From positions 208,114 to 272,113 of the forward strand of contig NZ_LIVX01000005.1 in the NCBI RefSeq assembly GCF_001905665.1: 64,000 nucleotides of DNA, read 5' to 3'. Positions 17,770 to 25,537 of the stretch are shown piece after piece; within the stretch, counting starts at the first letter, position 1, and each line of letters starts with the position of its first letter. Origin of the DNA: Streptomyces sp. CB02261. Its GTDB lineage: Bacteria > Actinomycetota > Actinomycetes > Streptomycetales > Streptomycetaceae. The notes under the pieces are model-generated. The model saw only the letters and a list, made by a program, of their open reading frames with translations. It was not told the origin of the DNA and searched no databases. A program made the translations under genes and the position numbers.

Positions 17770-19317
17770 ATGCTGCTCGCCCGTGTCGCCGAGGTGTCCC
17801 GGGAGGTCACCGCCGCCTCCGCTCGTTCGCGCAAGATCGGCCTGCTGGCCGAGTTGTTCGCGGAGGCGGCACCGGAGGAGAGCCCTCTCGTCATCGCGTA
17901 TCTGTCGGGGCGGCTCCCGCAGGGGCGGATCGGCGTCGGGTGGAGCGTGCTCAAGGGTGTGGTCCCTCCCGCCGTACCGCCCGCCCAGGAGCCGGGGCTC
18001 ACGCTCGGCAGGGTCGACGAGGTGATGACGGAGCTTGCCGCGGTCTCCGGTGCCGGCGCCCGCGCGGAGCGGATCCGGCTCGTCCACGCCCTGTTCGCCG
18101 CCGCCACCCACGACGAGCAGGAACTCCTGGTGCGACTGCTCACCGGGGAGGTGCGTCAGGGTGCCCTGGACGCCATCGCGCTGGAGGGCGTCGCGCTGGC
18201 CGCCAGGGTGCCGGCCGGTGAACTGCGGCGCGCCGTGATGCTCGAAGGCGCGCTGCCCCCCGTCGCCCAGGCGGTGCTCGCGGAGGGGGCCGTCGCCCTC
18301 GACCGGTTCACCCTGCGGGTCGGCAATCCCGTGCAGCCCATGCTCGCGCACACCGCCGGATCCGTCGCCGACGCCATCGCCTCCCTCGGCGCCTGTGTCG
18401 TGGAGGAGAAACTCGACGGCATCCGGATCCAGGTCCACCGGCGCGGGGACGCGGTCCGGGTCCACACGCGTTCGCTCGACGACATCACCGACCGGCTCCC
18501 CGAGGTGGTCGCGGCCGCCCGCGCCGTGCCCGCCGACGGTTTCATCCTGGACGGCGAGGTGATCGCCCTCGATCCCGCCACCGGACGCCCCGTGTCCTTC
18601 CAGTCCATCGCGGCCCGGGTCGGCTCCCGCACCGACGTGGCCGGCGCGCGGGCCGTCCTGCCCCTCACGCCGGTCTTCTTCGACGTCCTCGCGGCCGACG
18701 GGACGGGGCTGATCGACCGTCCGGGCCGCGAGCGGCACGAGGTCCTCGCCGGGCTGCTCCCCGCGTCGCAGCGGGTCCGCCGCGTCCTCGTCACCGACCC
18801 GGCCGACCCCACGCAGACCGCGGAGGCCGAGCGGTTCTTCGCCGACACGCTGGCGCGAGGACACGAAGGCGTCCTGGTCAAGGCGCTGGACGCGCAGTAC
18901 GTCGCCGGCCGCAGGGGCCGCACCTGGCTGAAGGTGAAACCCGTCCACACCGTCGACCTCGTCGTCCTCGCCGTCGAGCGCGGCCATGGACGCAGGACCG
19001 GTCTCCTCTCCAACCTCCATCTCGGAGCCCGCGCCACCGACGGCGGCTTCGTCATGCTCGGCAAGACCTTCAAGGGACTGACCGACGAGATGCTCCGCTG
19101 GCAGACCGAGCGGCTCGGTGATCTCGCCGTGGAGGACGACGGATTCACCGTGCGGGTACGGCCCGAACTCGTCGTGGAGATCGCCTACGACGGACTCCAG
19201 ACCTCGACGCGCTACCCGGGCGGGGTCACCCTCCGCTTCGCCCGCGTCGTGCGCCACCGACCCGACAAGCCGGCCTCGGAGGCGAACACGGTCGAGGAGA
19301 TCATCGGGCGTCGCTGA
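17770..19317 (+). CDS. ATP-dependent DNA ligase
   Basis: The 515-aa product begins at the ATG at 17770 (GGAGGATGG site upstream); an ORF start at 17698 lacks support. It has the three ligase domains: a helical N-terminal domain (about 1-185), the nucleotidyltransferase core with motif I EEKLDGIRIQVHR (adenylated lysine K214), motif III and IV elements (DGEVIAL, HEGVLVKA) and motif V (WLKVKPVHTVDLVV), and a C-terminal OB fold ending near VRFARVV. It joins nicks in DNA using ATP, alongside the NAD-dependent LigA that all bacteria have. It is the stand-alone archaeal/LigB type, not fused to LigD modules, and no Ku gene is near, so a repair role outside canonical NHEJ is likely. Confidence 0.9.
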   Translation: MLLARVAEVSREVTAASARSRKIGLLAELFAEAAPEESPLVIAYLSGRLPQGRIGVGWSVLKGVVPPAVPPAQEPGLTLGRVDEVMTELAAVSGAGARAERIRLVHALFAAATHDEQELLVRLLTGEVRQGALDAIALEGVALAARVPAGELRRAVMLEGALPPVAQAVLAEGAVALDRFTLRVGNPVQPMLAHTAGSVADAIASLGACVVEEKLDGIRIQVHRRGDAVRVHTRSLDDITDRLPEVVAAARAVPADGFILDGEVIALDPATGRPVSFQSIAARVGSRTDVAGARAVLPLTPVFFDVLAADGTGLIDRPGRERHEVLAGLLPASQRVRRVLVTDPADPTQTAEAERFFADTLARGHEGVLVKALDAQYVAGRRGRTWLKVKPVHTVDLVVLAVERGHGRRTGLLSNLHLGARATDGGFVMLGKTFKGLTDEMLRWQTERLGDLAVEDDGFTVRVRPELVVEIAYDGLQTSTRYPGGVTLRFARVVRHRPDKPASEANTVEEIIGRR

Positions 19318-19431
19318 GGGTCCGCCGGACCTCGCGCGTCGCCGTCCCGCGAGGGATGCTGGAGTCGTGGTACGACGAGCGCCGGTACGACGAGCGCGGG
19401 GTGCCGCGGGCGCCCGGCGGGCCGCGAGGAG

Positions 19432-19809
19432 ATGAGCGACGTGTACGACCTGCACATCGACACCGACGTCACCGTGCAACTGTGCGACTGCAGCCGGGAG
19501 GACGCCCAGGCCGTCTTCGACGTCCTCGACGGCGTCTACCAGCTGGAGGACATGACGGCCCCCGGCCCGAAGGCGGCCACGGGGCCCTCTCCCACCGTAT
19601 GGACGGCCACCTTCGACACGGCCGGGGGCCGGCACCAGGAAGTGCGTCCCACTCCGCTGACCTCCCCGGTCGCCACCACGCTCACCGGTGGCTACCACGC
19701 CGTCGACGAGGTCGAGAAGGTGCTCGCCGCAGGCTTCGACATCCAGTCCCTGCAATCCGTCTCCGGTGACCAGGAGACCGAGGCACGGCTGCTGCTCGCC
19801 TCCCGCTGA
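19432..19809 (+). CDS. small hypothetical protein
   Basis: The 125-aa acidic product follows the ligase gene by 114 bp. Two starts are possible: the ATG at 19432, whose GAGGAG abuts it directly, or the GTG at 19441, which has that same GAGGAG at a good 9-nt spacing; the GTG is the better supported start. The chain has a cysteine pair (QLCDCSRED), a helix, and alternating beta segments (TVWTATFDTAGG). It has no signal or membrane segment. I do not recognise the family. A strong terminator follows, so ligase and this gene may share a transcript. Confidence 0.5.
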   Translation: MSDVYDLHIDTDVTVQLCDCSREDAQAVFDVLDGVYQLEDMTAPGPKAATGPSPTVWTATFDTAGGRHQEVRPTPLTSPVATTLTGGYHAVDEVEKVLAAGFDIQSLQSVSGDQETEARLLLASR

Positions 19810-19825
19810 GCGCACGGCACGAACC

Positions 19826-19857
19826 CCCCGGACGGAGCGGACGGGCGCCGTCCGGGG
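19826..19857 (+). terminator. terminator hairpin
   Basis: CCCCGGACGG at 19826-19835 and CCGTCCGGGG at 19848-19857 form a perfect 10-bp stem with a 12-nt loop, 17 bp after the stop of the small protein gene. Confidence 0.65.
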
Positions 19858-19900
19858 TCGACGTGTGCCCGTGCGCCCAGGACCCCGGCGATCTCCCCGG

Positions 19901-19917
19901 TATACACCGTGTGTAGA
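19901..19917. promoter_or_regulatory. short palindrome upstream of the deacetylase gene
   Basis: TACAC-CGT-GTGTA at 19903-19915 is a perfect dyad, extended by one mismatched pair each side. It lies 84 bp before the polysaccharide deacetylase start, in a place suited to an operator. No regulator gene is adjacent. Confidence 0.3.
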
Positions 19918-19998
19918 GTGCTTCGTCGGCCGTGAGTCACGCCCTGACCAGGCGGTTTCCGGCCGTATCGAAGACACCGAGGGGAAGCGGGTTCCACC

Positions 19999-20784
19999 AT
20001 GTTCCGATCCAGGCCGGGCCGACGTCGGGGGACGGCCGCTGTCCTGCTCGCCGCCGCGTCGCTGATGCTGACGCTCGGCGGATGCGGAGTCGACACCGTC
20101 ACGCCGCAGGACGCCCGGGAGGGCGGCGGAACCGACGACAAGCCCGGTTCCGCGGCCCGCCGCGTCGACTGCGCCGAGGTCAAGTGCATCGCGCTGACCT
20201 TCGACGCCGGACCGGGCAGGGACACCCCCCGGCTCCTCGACATACTCAAGGAGAAGCAGGTCCCCGCGACCTTCTTCCTCCTCGGCCACAAGCACGTCGA
20301 CCGCTACCCCCAGGTGGTCAGACGCATCGCCGACGAGGGGCACGAGGTCGCCAACCACACCTGGACCCACCGGATCCTGACCGACCTCGACGAGGCGGAC
20401 GTACGCGACGAGCTGGCCCGCACTCAGGACGCCGTCGAGAAGATCACCGGCCGGAAGCCCACCCTCATGCGCCCGCCGCAGGGCCGCACCGACGACACCG
20501 TGTCCGAGGTCAGCCGGGAACTCGGGCTCGCGCAGGTCCTCTGGAGCATCACCGCCAAGGACTACTCGACCACCGACTCGGCTCTCATACGGCAGCGCGT
20601 CCTCGAGCAGGCGCACGGCGACGGGATCATCCTGCTCCACGACATATACGACGGCACGGTCCCGGCCGTCCCGTCGATCATCGACGAGCTCAAGCGGCGG
20701 GGCTACACCTTCGTGACGGTGCCCGAGCTCCTCGCCCCCGGCGCGGCGGAGCCGGGCGCCGTCTACCGCCCCGAGAAGGACTGA
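19999..20784 (+). CDS. polysaccharide deacetylase lipoprotein (NodB domain)
   Basis: The 261-aa product has a twin-arginine-like basic start, a hydrophobic core and the lipobox LTLGGC, so it should be exported and lipid-anchored at Cys29. The NodB homology domain follows. T-F-D-A-G-P at 67-72 is a variant of the usual TFDDGP, with the second Asp replaced by Ala. The metal-binding motif is NHTWTH (H120 and H124), then RPPQGR, and a final LHDIYDGT supplies the general-acid loop. Members remove N-acetyl groups from peptidoglycan or chitin-like sugars outside the membrane. The changed Asp (the usual metal-side one may be D69) should be checked. Transcription appears separate from the ligase unit, which ends in a terminator. 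Confidence 0.85.
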   Translation: MFRSRPGRRRGTAAVLLAAASLMLTLGGCGVDTVTPQDAREGGGTDDKPGSAARRVDCAEVKCIALTFDAGPGRDTPRLLDILKEKQVPATFFLLGHKHVDRYPQVVRRIADEGHEVANHTWTHRILTDLDEADVRDELARTQDAVEKITGRKPTLMRPPQGRTDDTVSEVSRELGLAQVLWSITAKDYSTTDSALIRQRVLEQAHGDGIILLHDIYDGTVPAVPSIIDELKRRGYTFVTVPELLAPGAAEPGAVYRPEKD

Positions 20785-20802
20785 CAAGTCCCCCGAAAAC
20801 GG

Positions 20803-20831
20803 GTGAGGTGCCTCACATCCCTCATGAGGGA
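20803..20831. promoter_or_regulatory. two adjacent dyads with a shared CCTCA/TGAGG core
   Basis: GTGAGG-TG-CCTCAC at 20803-20816 and the perfect 14-bp palindrome TCCCTCATGAGGGA at 20818-20831 share the half-site CCTCA/TGAGG in opposite order. They lie just upstream of an ECF-like promoter. They could be paired operators, or part of the 3' end of the deacetylase transcript. Confidence 0.4.
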
Positions 20832-20837
20832 AAGCTC

Positions 20838-20863
20838 GGAACATTCGGGAAACGTTTACCGTT
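20838..20863 (+). promoter_or_regulatory. candidate ECF-sigma promoter
   Basis: GGAAC at 20838-20842, a 17-nt spacer, and CGTT at 20860-20863 fit the GGAAC-N16/17-CGT form read by many extracytoplasmic-function sigma factors. The next gene on this strand begins 430 bp downstream, so the transcript would have a long leader or be an independent RNA. Confidence 0.4.
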
Positions 20864-20942
20864 CATATGTATGTGACTGCGAAGGGGCCCGGTCCCCAAG
20901 GTCCCCCCCAGAGGTGACCGCCCTTCGCGTCACGGCGATCGG

Positions 20943-20972
20943 CCCCGGTTGGAACCCCCCGTCCAACCGGGG
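20943..20972 (+). terminator. perfect hairpin, possible terminator or attenuator
   Basis: CCCCGGTTGG at 20943-20952 and CCAACCGGGG at 20963-20972 form a perfect 10-bp stem with a 10-nt loop, about 100 bp after the ECF-like promoter. Ending a roughly 110-nt RNA here is one reading; a leader attenuator is another. Confidence 0.5.
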
Positions 20973-20985
20973 CTCTGTCGTTCCC

Positions 20986-21139
20986 GGCGCCTCCCGCCCG
21001 GCCCACCGGTGCCTCCCGCACGACCCACCGGCGCCTCCCGCCCGGCCCACCGGTGCCTCCCGCCCGGCCCACCGGTGCCTCCCGCACGACCCGCCGGCGC
21101 CTCCGCACCGGCCCACGGGCGCCTCCCGCACGGCACGCC
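20986..21139. repeat. seven 22-bp tandem repeats, non-coding
   Basis: Seven head-to-tail units of exactly 22 bp begin at 20986, 21008, 21030, 21052, 21074, 21096 and 21118. Each starts GGYGCCTCC and most end in CACC or CGCC. Units 1, 3 and 4 are nearly identical; the last two are worn. As 22 is not a multiple of three and no spacers intervene, this is a minisatellite rather than a coding repeat or CRISPR. Confidence 0.85.
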
Positions 21140-21291
21140 GACGGCGCCCGAGCGGCGCGCGCCCCGGCGCGTTCGACTCGTTCGAGTGAGGCCCGGCATG
21201 GCAGCTCCACCGCCGGGAAGTGATCTTCCCGAGCCGTCGAGTCGATCACTCGCCGGCCCGTCTGACCAGGGACGATCCAAGGGGGACCACC

Positions 21292-22008
21292 GTGCTGCAC
21301 ACCACCTCGCGCACCCGCCGCGCGCTCCTGTCCGCGGCGTCGGCGCTCCTGATCTCCGCCTGCACCGTCGTCGGTCCTGAAGCGCCTGCCGGTCCCACCG
21401 GAGTGCCCTCCGGTACGGCGGCCCAGGACACTCTGCTCAAGGCCGCCGAGCGGCGGCTCGTCGCCGACTGCCTGCGCGAGCAGGGACTGTCCCTGACGTC
21501 CAGGCCCCGGGCCCCCGACGCGGACCGGACCTACCGGGCGGCGCTCTTCGGCGCCGGCCCGAGGGAACTCTCCGTCACCCTCGCCACGGGCGCCAGGGTC
21601 ACGGCCCACGCGGACGGCTGCCTGGCAGCGGCCCGGCACCGGCTCTACGGCGATCAGCGTCGCTGGTTCCGGGCCCAGGTCATCGTCGACAACCTCCGTG
21701 TCGAGGCCCAGGCCCGCATGGGCGCCGACCCCGACCACCGCGCGGCGCTCGCCCGCTGGACCCGGTGCGTGGCCCCACCCGGCGCGCCCCGCCCCGACCG
21801 CCCCGACCCGGCCGCCGCCGCCCGCTGCGCCCGCGAGAGCGGACTCGCCGAGGTCCGCGCGCGGCTGGAGTCCGCCGAGCTTGTCACGGTGCGCGCCCTG
21901 CGCCGTGACGAGCTCGCCACGTACCAGCAGTTGCGCGACCGCGCGCTGCGGCGGGCAGCCGACCTGTCCGCGCCCACCCCTCCTCAGAAAGGCACCACCC
22001 TCTCGTGA
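21292..22008 (+). CDS. lipoprotein of unknown function
   Basis: The 238-aa product starts at the GTG at 21292 with AAGGGGGA at a 5-nt spacing; an upstream ATG at 21220 would spoil the signal peptide. TRRALLSAASALLISAC is a clear type II signal ending at lipobox Cys24. The mature part is helical, with two short cysteine-bearing repeats of similar form (VADCLREQG and RCARESGLA), which resemble the small secreted/lipoprotein groups of Streptomyces with no assigned role. Its last codons overlap the GTG of the I36-type inhibitor gene (GTGA), so the two are coupled and may act together at the cell surface. Confidence 0.65.
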   Translation: MLHTTSRTRRALLSAASALLISACTVVGPEAPAGPTGVPSGTAAQDTLLKAAERRLVADCLREQGLSLTSRPRAPDADRTYRAALFGAGPRELSVTLATGARVTAHADGCLAAARHRLYGDQRRWFRAQVIVDNLRVEAQARMGADPDHRAALARWTRCVAPPGAPRPDRPDPAAAARCARESGLAEVRARLESAELVTVRALRRDELATYQQLRDRALRRAADLSAPTPPQKGTTLS

Positions 22009-22376
22009 AGCGACTTCTCGTCACCACCGCCGCGGCGCTGTTCGCCGTCACCGCCGGTCTCGCCCTCGCCACCTCCGCGAGCGCCGCCGAATGCCCCAGC
22101 GGTGAGTTCTGTGTCTGGCAGAACTCCGACTTCGGCGGTCAGCGCGCCAACTGGAGCGGAGACGACGGCTGGTGGGAGAGCTGGATCTCCGACACCGATT
22201 CCTCCTGGGCCAACCACGGCATCTCCGGACCCGGCATCAAGGACCACGTCAAGGTCTACGAGAGCGCCTGGCAGGGCGGCGGCGTGACCATCTGTCTCGC
22301 CCCGGGCCAGGAGGTGGGGTACAGCGGCGCGGCCAACGACCGCGGCGACTCCCACATCTGGTCGACGGGCTGCTGA
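22005..22376 (+). CDS. secreted peptidase inhibitor, family I36 type
   Basis: The 123-aa preprotein starts at the GTG overlapping the stop of the lipoprotein gene. A signal peptide of about 28 residues (AAALFAVTAGLALATSASAA) precedes a mature part of about 95 residues. CPSGEFCVWQNSDFGGQRAN, then a W-W-x-S-W-I segment and VTICLAPGQ with a C-terminal STGC, match the I36 (Streptomyces metalloproteinase inhibitor, SMI) beta-gamma-crystallin-like family, with four cysteines for two disulfides. It should inhibit secreted proteases. Coupling to a lipoprotein gene is unusual; inhibitors are often read alone. Confidence 0.75.
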   Translation: MKRLLVTTAAALFAVTAGLALATSASAAECPSGEFCVWQNSDFGGQRANWSGDDGWWESWISDTDSSWANHGISGPGIKDHVKVYESAWQGGGVTICLAPGQEVGYSGAANDRGDSHIWSTGC

Positions 22377-22490
22377 CCACCCCCCGGCGCCGACCACCCC
22401 CGGCACCGCCCCCCCGGCGCCGACCGTCGCGCGGCCGGGGCGGAGCTTCGCCGCGTCCGGCCCGCGGGCTCCGGCGAGCGTGAGCGCGGG

Positions 22491-23678
22491 TCAGCTCTCG
22501 TGGCCCAGCCACAGGTCGGGTCCGAACACCTCGTAGTGGATGTCCGCGGCGGCCGTGCCCCGGCCGATGAGGTCGCCGCGGACGGCGCGGAGGAACGGCA
22601 GGGGCCCGCACAGGTACGCGGACGCGCCGGCCGGCAGATCGAGCGCGGTGACGTCCGCGCGGCCCGGCCGGGCCCCGGAGTCGCCCGGCTCCTCGTACCA
22701 GAGGTGGAGCGTCCCCTGCGGCAGGGCGTCCACGAGGCGCCGGAGTTCGGCGGCGTGCGCGTGCGACGCGGGGGAGCGGTCGGCGTGCACGACCACGACC
22801 GGACGGGTCGAGCCGGTCTCCCCGAGGTGGTGGAGCATCGCCAGCATCGGGGTGCTGCCGATCCCGGCGGAGGCGAGCAGCAGGGGGCCGTCTCCCGCGG
22901 GCAGGACCAGGTCACCGAACGGCGCGGAGACCTCCACCGTGTCTCCCGCGCGCGCGTGGGCGTGGAGCCAGGAGGAGACCTCGCCGGCGGGGTCGCCGTC
23001 GACCCGCTTCACGGTGATCCGCCACTGACGCCGTCCGGGAGCGGCGGAGAGGCTGTACTGGCGGATCTGCCGGGCGCCGTCGGGCAGGGTGACGCGGACG
23101 CTCACGTACTGGCCCGGCCGGAACGCGGGCGTGGGGGTGCCATCGGCGTGGCGCAGCACGAAAGAGGTCGTGTCGGCCGTCTCCTCCCTGTGCTCGGTCA
23201 CCTCCATCGGCCGCCAGACCTGCCCCTCGGCGACGCCGGCTTCCTGGTAGAGCACGGCTTCCCTTGCGATCAGCGCGTTGGCCATCAGCCAGTACACCTC
23301 GTCCCAGGCCTGTGCGACCTCGGGGGTCACCGCGTCTCCGAGCACTTCGACGATCGCGGCGAAGAGGTGCTCGTGCACGGTCTTGTACTGCGCGGAGGTG
23401 ACACCGAGCGAGGCGTGTTTGTGCGCGATCCGGGAGAGCATCACGTCGGGGCGGACGTCAGGGTGGTCGAGCAGGGCGACGGCGAAGGCGGTGAGGGAGC
23501 CCGCGAGCGCCCTCCGCTGCTCGCCGTTGGCCTGGTTGCCCCGGTTGAACAGATCGCGCAGGAGTTCGGGACGGGCGGCGAAGAGGCGCCCGTAGAAACG
23601 CTCGGTGATCTCGTCGAGGGCGCCCACGACGGCGGGCAGCGTGGCGCGGACGACCGGGACGGCCTGCTCGGACAGCAT
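22491..23678 (-). CDS. hmp: flavohaemoglobin, nitric oxide dioxygenase
   Basis: The product has 395 aa from the ATG at 23678 (a TTG at 23690 lies inside the operator). The globin domain (1-140) has the distal Tyr29 (RFYGRLF) and the haem-binding His88 in AHKHASLGV. The FAD domain has RQYSLS. The NAD domain has GIGSTPMLAML, LCGPLPFL and a final YEVFGP. The enzyme converts NO and O2 to nitrate with NADH or NADPH, protecting the cell from nitrosative stress. It lies 71 bp after nsrR on the same strand, with an NsrR-type site between, so NO should derepress it. Confidence 0.93.
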   Translation of the reverse strand: MLSEQAVPVVRATLPAVVGALDEITERFYGRLFAARPELLRDLFNRGNQANGEQRRALAGSLTAFAVALLDHPDVRPDVMLSRIAHKHASLGVTSAQYKTVHEHLFAAIVEVLGDAVTPEVAQAWDEVYWLMANALIAREAVLYQEAGVAEGQVWRPMEVTEHREETADTTSFVLRHADGTPTPAFRPGQYVSVRVTLPDGARQIRQYSLSAAPGRRQWRITVKRVDGDPAGEVSSWLHAHARAGDTVEVSAPFGDLVLPAGDGPLLLASAGIGSTPMLAMLHHLGETGSTRPVVVVHADRSPASHAHAAELRRLVDALPQGTLHLWYEEPGDSGARPGRADVTALDLPAGASAYLCGPLPFLRAVRGDLIGRGTAAADIHYEVFGPDLWLGHES

Positions 23679-23688
23679 GAGAACTCGC

Positions 23689-23712
23689 AATCTGGTAGAT
23701 CATCTACGTATT
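23689..23712 (-). promoter_or_regulatory. NsrR operator before hmp
   Basis: On the minus strand the site reads AATACGTAGATGATCTACC and then AGATT. This closely follows the AACACGAAT..CATCTACC pattern known for NsrR sites of Streptomyces coelicolor hmp genes. It ends 11 bp before the hmp ATG, so bound NsrR would block transcription or elongation. Confidence 0.75.
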
Positions 23713-23749
23713 TGAAGGCGTGGATGCGCGGCCGACGGGAGCGCGCGGC

Positions 23750-24193
23750 TCAGACGGCGGGGCGGGGGGTGAGCGAGAGCAGGAGGGGCCCGGTCGGCGA
23801 TGCCACGAGCTCGTCCACGGTGAGCGGGTCGAGTACGCGGTAGAACGCCTCCTGGGCCTCGCGCAGCGCGCCTCGCAGGCGACAGGCGGAGCGCAGCGGG
23901 CACGGCGGATCGCCCTCGCAGGCGACGACCTCCTCCTCGCCCTCCAGGATGCGGGCCAGCCGGCCCACCGAGGAGCGCCGGCCCCGCTCCGTCAGGGCCA
24001 GGCCACCGCCGCGCCCCCGCCGCGCCTCCACGACGCCGAGGTGCTGGAGCCGGGTGACGACCTTCGCCATGTGCGCGTAGGGCACGTCCATCGACTCCGC
24101 CACCTCACGGGTGGTGACGGATTCCTCGGGAGCGGTGACCGCCAGGCGCATCACGGCACGGAGCGCAAGATCGGTGAACTTCGTCAGCCTCAC
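23750..24193 (-). CDS. nsrR: NsrR, Rrf2-family nitric oxide sensor repressor
   Basis: The 147-aa product starts at the GTG at 24193. Residues 1-60 form the Rrf2 winged helix (MRLTKFTDLALRAVMRLA; then VAESMDVPYAHMAKVVTRLQ). The cluster-binding loop has Cys92, Cys98 and Cys104 in ACEGDPPCPLRSACR. Together with Asp8, these are the [4Fe-4S] ligands established for S. coelicolor NsrR, at almost the same numbering. NO damages the cluster and releases DNA. An operator-like site sits just before its own start, so it likely represses itself and hmp. Confidence 0.9.
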   Translation of the reverse strand: MRLTKFTDLALRAVMRLAVTAPEESVTTREVAESMDVPYAHMAKVVTRLQHLGVVEARRGRGGGLALTERGRRSSVGRLARILEGEEEVVACEGDPPCPLRSACRLRGALREAQEAFYRVLDPLTVDELVASPTGPLLLSLTPRPAV

Positions 24194-24207
24194 GCCGTGA
24201 CCGTATC

Positions 24208-24231
24208 AAAGTGGTATTCGGACTACGTATT
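24208..24231 (-). promoter_or_regulatory. NsrR operator before nsrR
   Basis: On the minus strand AATACGTAGTCCGAATACC precedes the nsrR GTG by about 15 bp. It shares the AATACGTAG half with the hmp site and resembles the autoregulatory site of S. coelicolor nsrR. Confidence 0.6.
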
Positions 24232-24301
24232 AAGGAGTGCGGTGACGACTGAGGCGCGAACAGGGGCTCCGGTCGGATCGGCACCGGCCCCGGCTCTCCT
24301 G

Positions 24302-24751
24302 TCAGGCGTCGCGCAGGGCCGCGAGGGCGCGGTCCGCGTGGGCGCTCATCCGCAGCTCGCTGCGCACCACCTCGCGCACCCGTCGGTCCTGGCCGATCAC
24401 GAACGTGACCCGCTTCGTCGGCGCGAGCGAGAACCCGCGCTTCACCCCGAACCGTTCCCGTACGGCGCCGTCCGGGTCGGACAGCAGCGGGTAGCCGAGG
24501 GAGTGCCGCTCGGCGAACTCCTGCTGCCGCTCCACCTCGTCGGAACTTATCCCCACGGGCAGCGCGCCCACGGCCCGGAACTCGGCCGCCAGGTCACGGA
24601 AGTGGCAGGCCTCGGCGGTGCAGCCCGGGGTCATCGCCGCCGGGTAGAAGAAGAGGACGACCGGCCCCTCGGTCAGCAGGCCGGTCAGGGACCGAGGGGT
24701 GCCCGTCTCGTCCGGCAGGCTGAAGTCCTCGACCAGGTCACCGACGTTCAT
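24302..24751 (-). CDS. bcp: peroxiredoxin of the Bcp/PrxQ class
   Basis: The 149-aa product starts at the ATG at 24751 (MNVGDLVEDFSLPDETG, the usual Bcp opening); the open frame to 24856 is leader. FFYPAAMTPGCTAEACHFRD holds the peroxidatic cysteine and, five residues on, the resolving cysteine of the atypical 2-Cys PrxQ type. The rest follows the thioredoxin fold, with LLSDPDGAVRERFGV and TFVIGQDRRV. It reduces hydrogen and organic peroxides in the cytoplasm using thioredoxin. It stands alone, between nsrR and the PadR gene, and no operator is evident. Confidence 0.88.
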   Translation of the reverse strand: MNVGDLVEDFSLPDETGTPRSLTGLLTEGPVVLFFYPAAMTPGCTAEACHFRDLAAEFRAVGALPVGISSDEVERQQEFAERHSLGYPLLSDPDGAVRERFGVKRGFSLAPTKRVTFVIGQDRRVREVVRSELRMSAHADRALAALRDA

Positions 24752-24927
24752 CTCAGGCCCGTCCCGATCCGTCCCTGTGAGCGGCCGGCGCTTCCGGTGC
24801 TCGCGGCCGGTGACGTTACCGCAGAGTAGCTCGGCCGTCACCCCCGGCCGCGTCACTGCACCACCGGCGCCCCGACCACGTCACCGCACCACCGTCACCC
24901 AGACCCCGGCGCCCGTCCGGAGGCGCG

Positions 24928-25518
24928 TCACCCCTGGTGCGCCCCCTCGGGCTGCCCGCTCCGCGCGGCCGCGCGCCGGTCGAGGACGGCCAGGACGCGC
25001 TCACCCCACCGCAGGTTCTCCTCCTCGAAGAACCTGCCGCGCATCAGCGTGAGGTACGGGCCGACCCGCTCGGCCTCACCCAGGTACCGCTCCTCGTCCC
25101 GGCCGGCGAGCATCCACTCCCGCAGCCGGTCGTAGCGCGCCAGCTTCGTCCGCGCGGCCTCCATCCGCTGCGCCACGAACCCTCGGACGGCCTCCGTGTC
25201 CCCCTCGTCGCAGGCCTGCACCTGGACCATCAACTCGTCGCGGACGGCACTGGGGCGCGGGGGCGTCGCCGTGTACGTGGCCAGATCCCGCAGCCCCGAC
25301 TCCGTGAGGCTGAACATCCTCTTGTTGGGGCGCCGTTCCTGCTCCACCACACGCGCCGCGATCAGCCCCGCCTCCGCGAGCCGGTCCAGCTCGCGGTAGA
25401 GCTGCTGCGGGGTGGCGGCCCAGAAGTTGGCCACGGACACGTCGAAGATCTTGGCCAGGTCGTATCCGGATGCCTCGCCCTCCAGGAGGGCCGCGAGGAC
25501 GGCGTGCTTGAGCGACAT
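24928..25518 (-). CDS. PadR-family transcriptional regulator
   Basis: The 196-aa product has the PadR winged helix at 1-80 (LKHAVLAALLEGEASGYDLAKIF, QLYRELDRLAEAGLI, then the wing RPNKRMFSLTESG) and the C-terminal helical dimer domain (Vir_act_alpha_C type) with RRFFEE-like helices near 165-185. These repressors respond to phenolics or drugs. It is divergent from the SRPBCC gene at 25665, and a perfect inverted repeat sits between them, so it probably controls both. Confidence 0.85.
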   Translation of the reverse strand: MSLKHAVLAALLEGEASGYDLAKIFDVSVANFWAATPQQLYRELDRLAEAGLIAARVVEQERRPNKRMFSLTESGLRDLATYTATPPRPSAVRDELMVQVQACDEGDTEAVRGFVAQRMEAARTKLARYDRLREWMLAGRDEERYLGEAERVGPYLTLMRGRFFEEENLRWGERVLAVLDRRAAARSGQPEGAHQG

Positions 25519-25537
25519 CCGGACACGCTAGCAGCAC

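Larger units (their letters stand above)
20864..21291. other. non-coding stretch between deacetylase and lipoprotein genes
   Basis: No reading frame here has Streptomyces-like codon use with a start. The stretch holds a hairpin at 20943-20972, seven 22-bp tandem repeats, and the ribosome site of the following gene. With the promoter at 20838 it could make a small RNA or a long 5' leader. Confidence 0.5.

Noticed and set aside
17515..20844. A 1109-codon minus-strand frame across ligase and deacetylase genes
   Set aside because: It crosses three real genes and a terminator and shows no recognisable domain.
20943..20972. tRNA gene suggested by a GGTTGGAACC segment
   Set aside because: No cloverleaf can be drawn: the segment is part of a simple hairpin, and no acceptor or anticodon arms are found.
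20986..21139. CRISPR array
   Set aside because: The 22-bp units follow one another without spacers and no cas gene is present.
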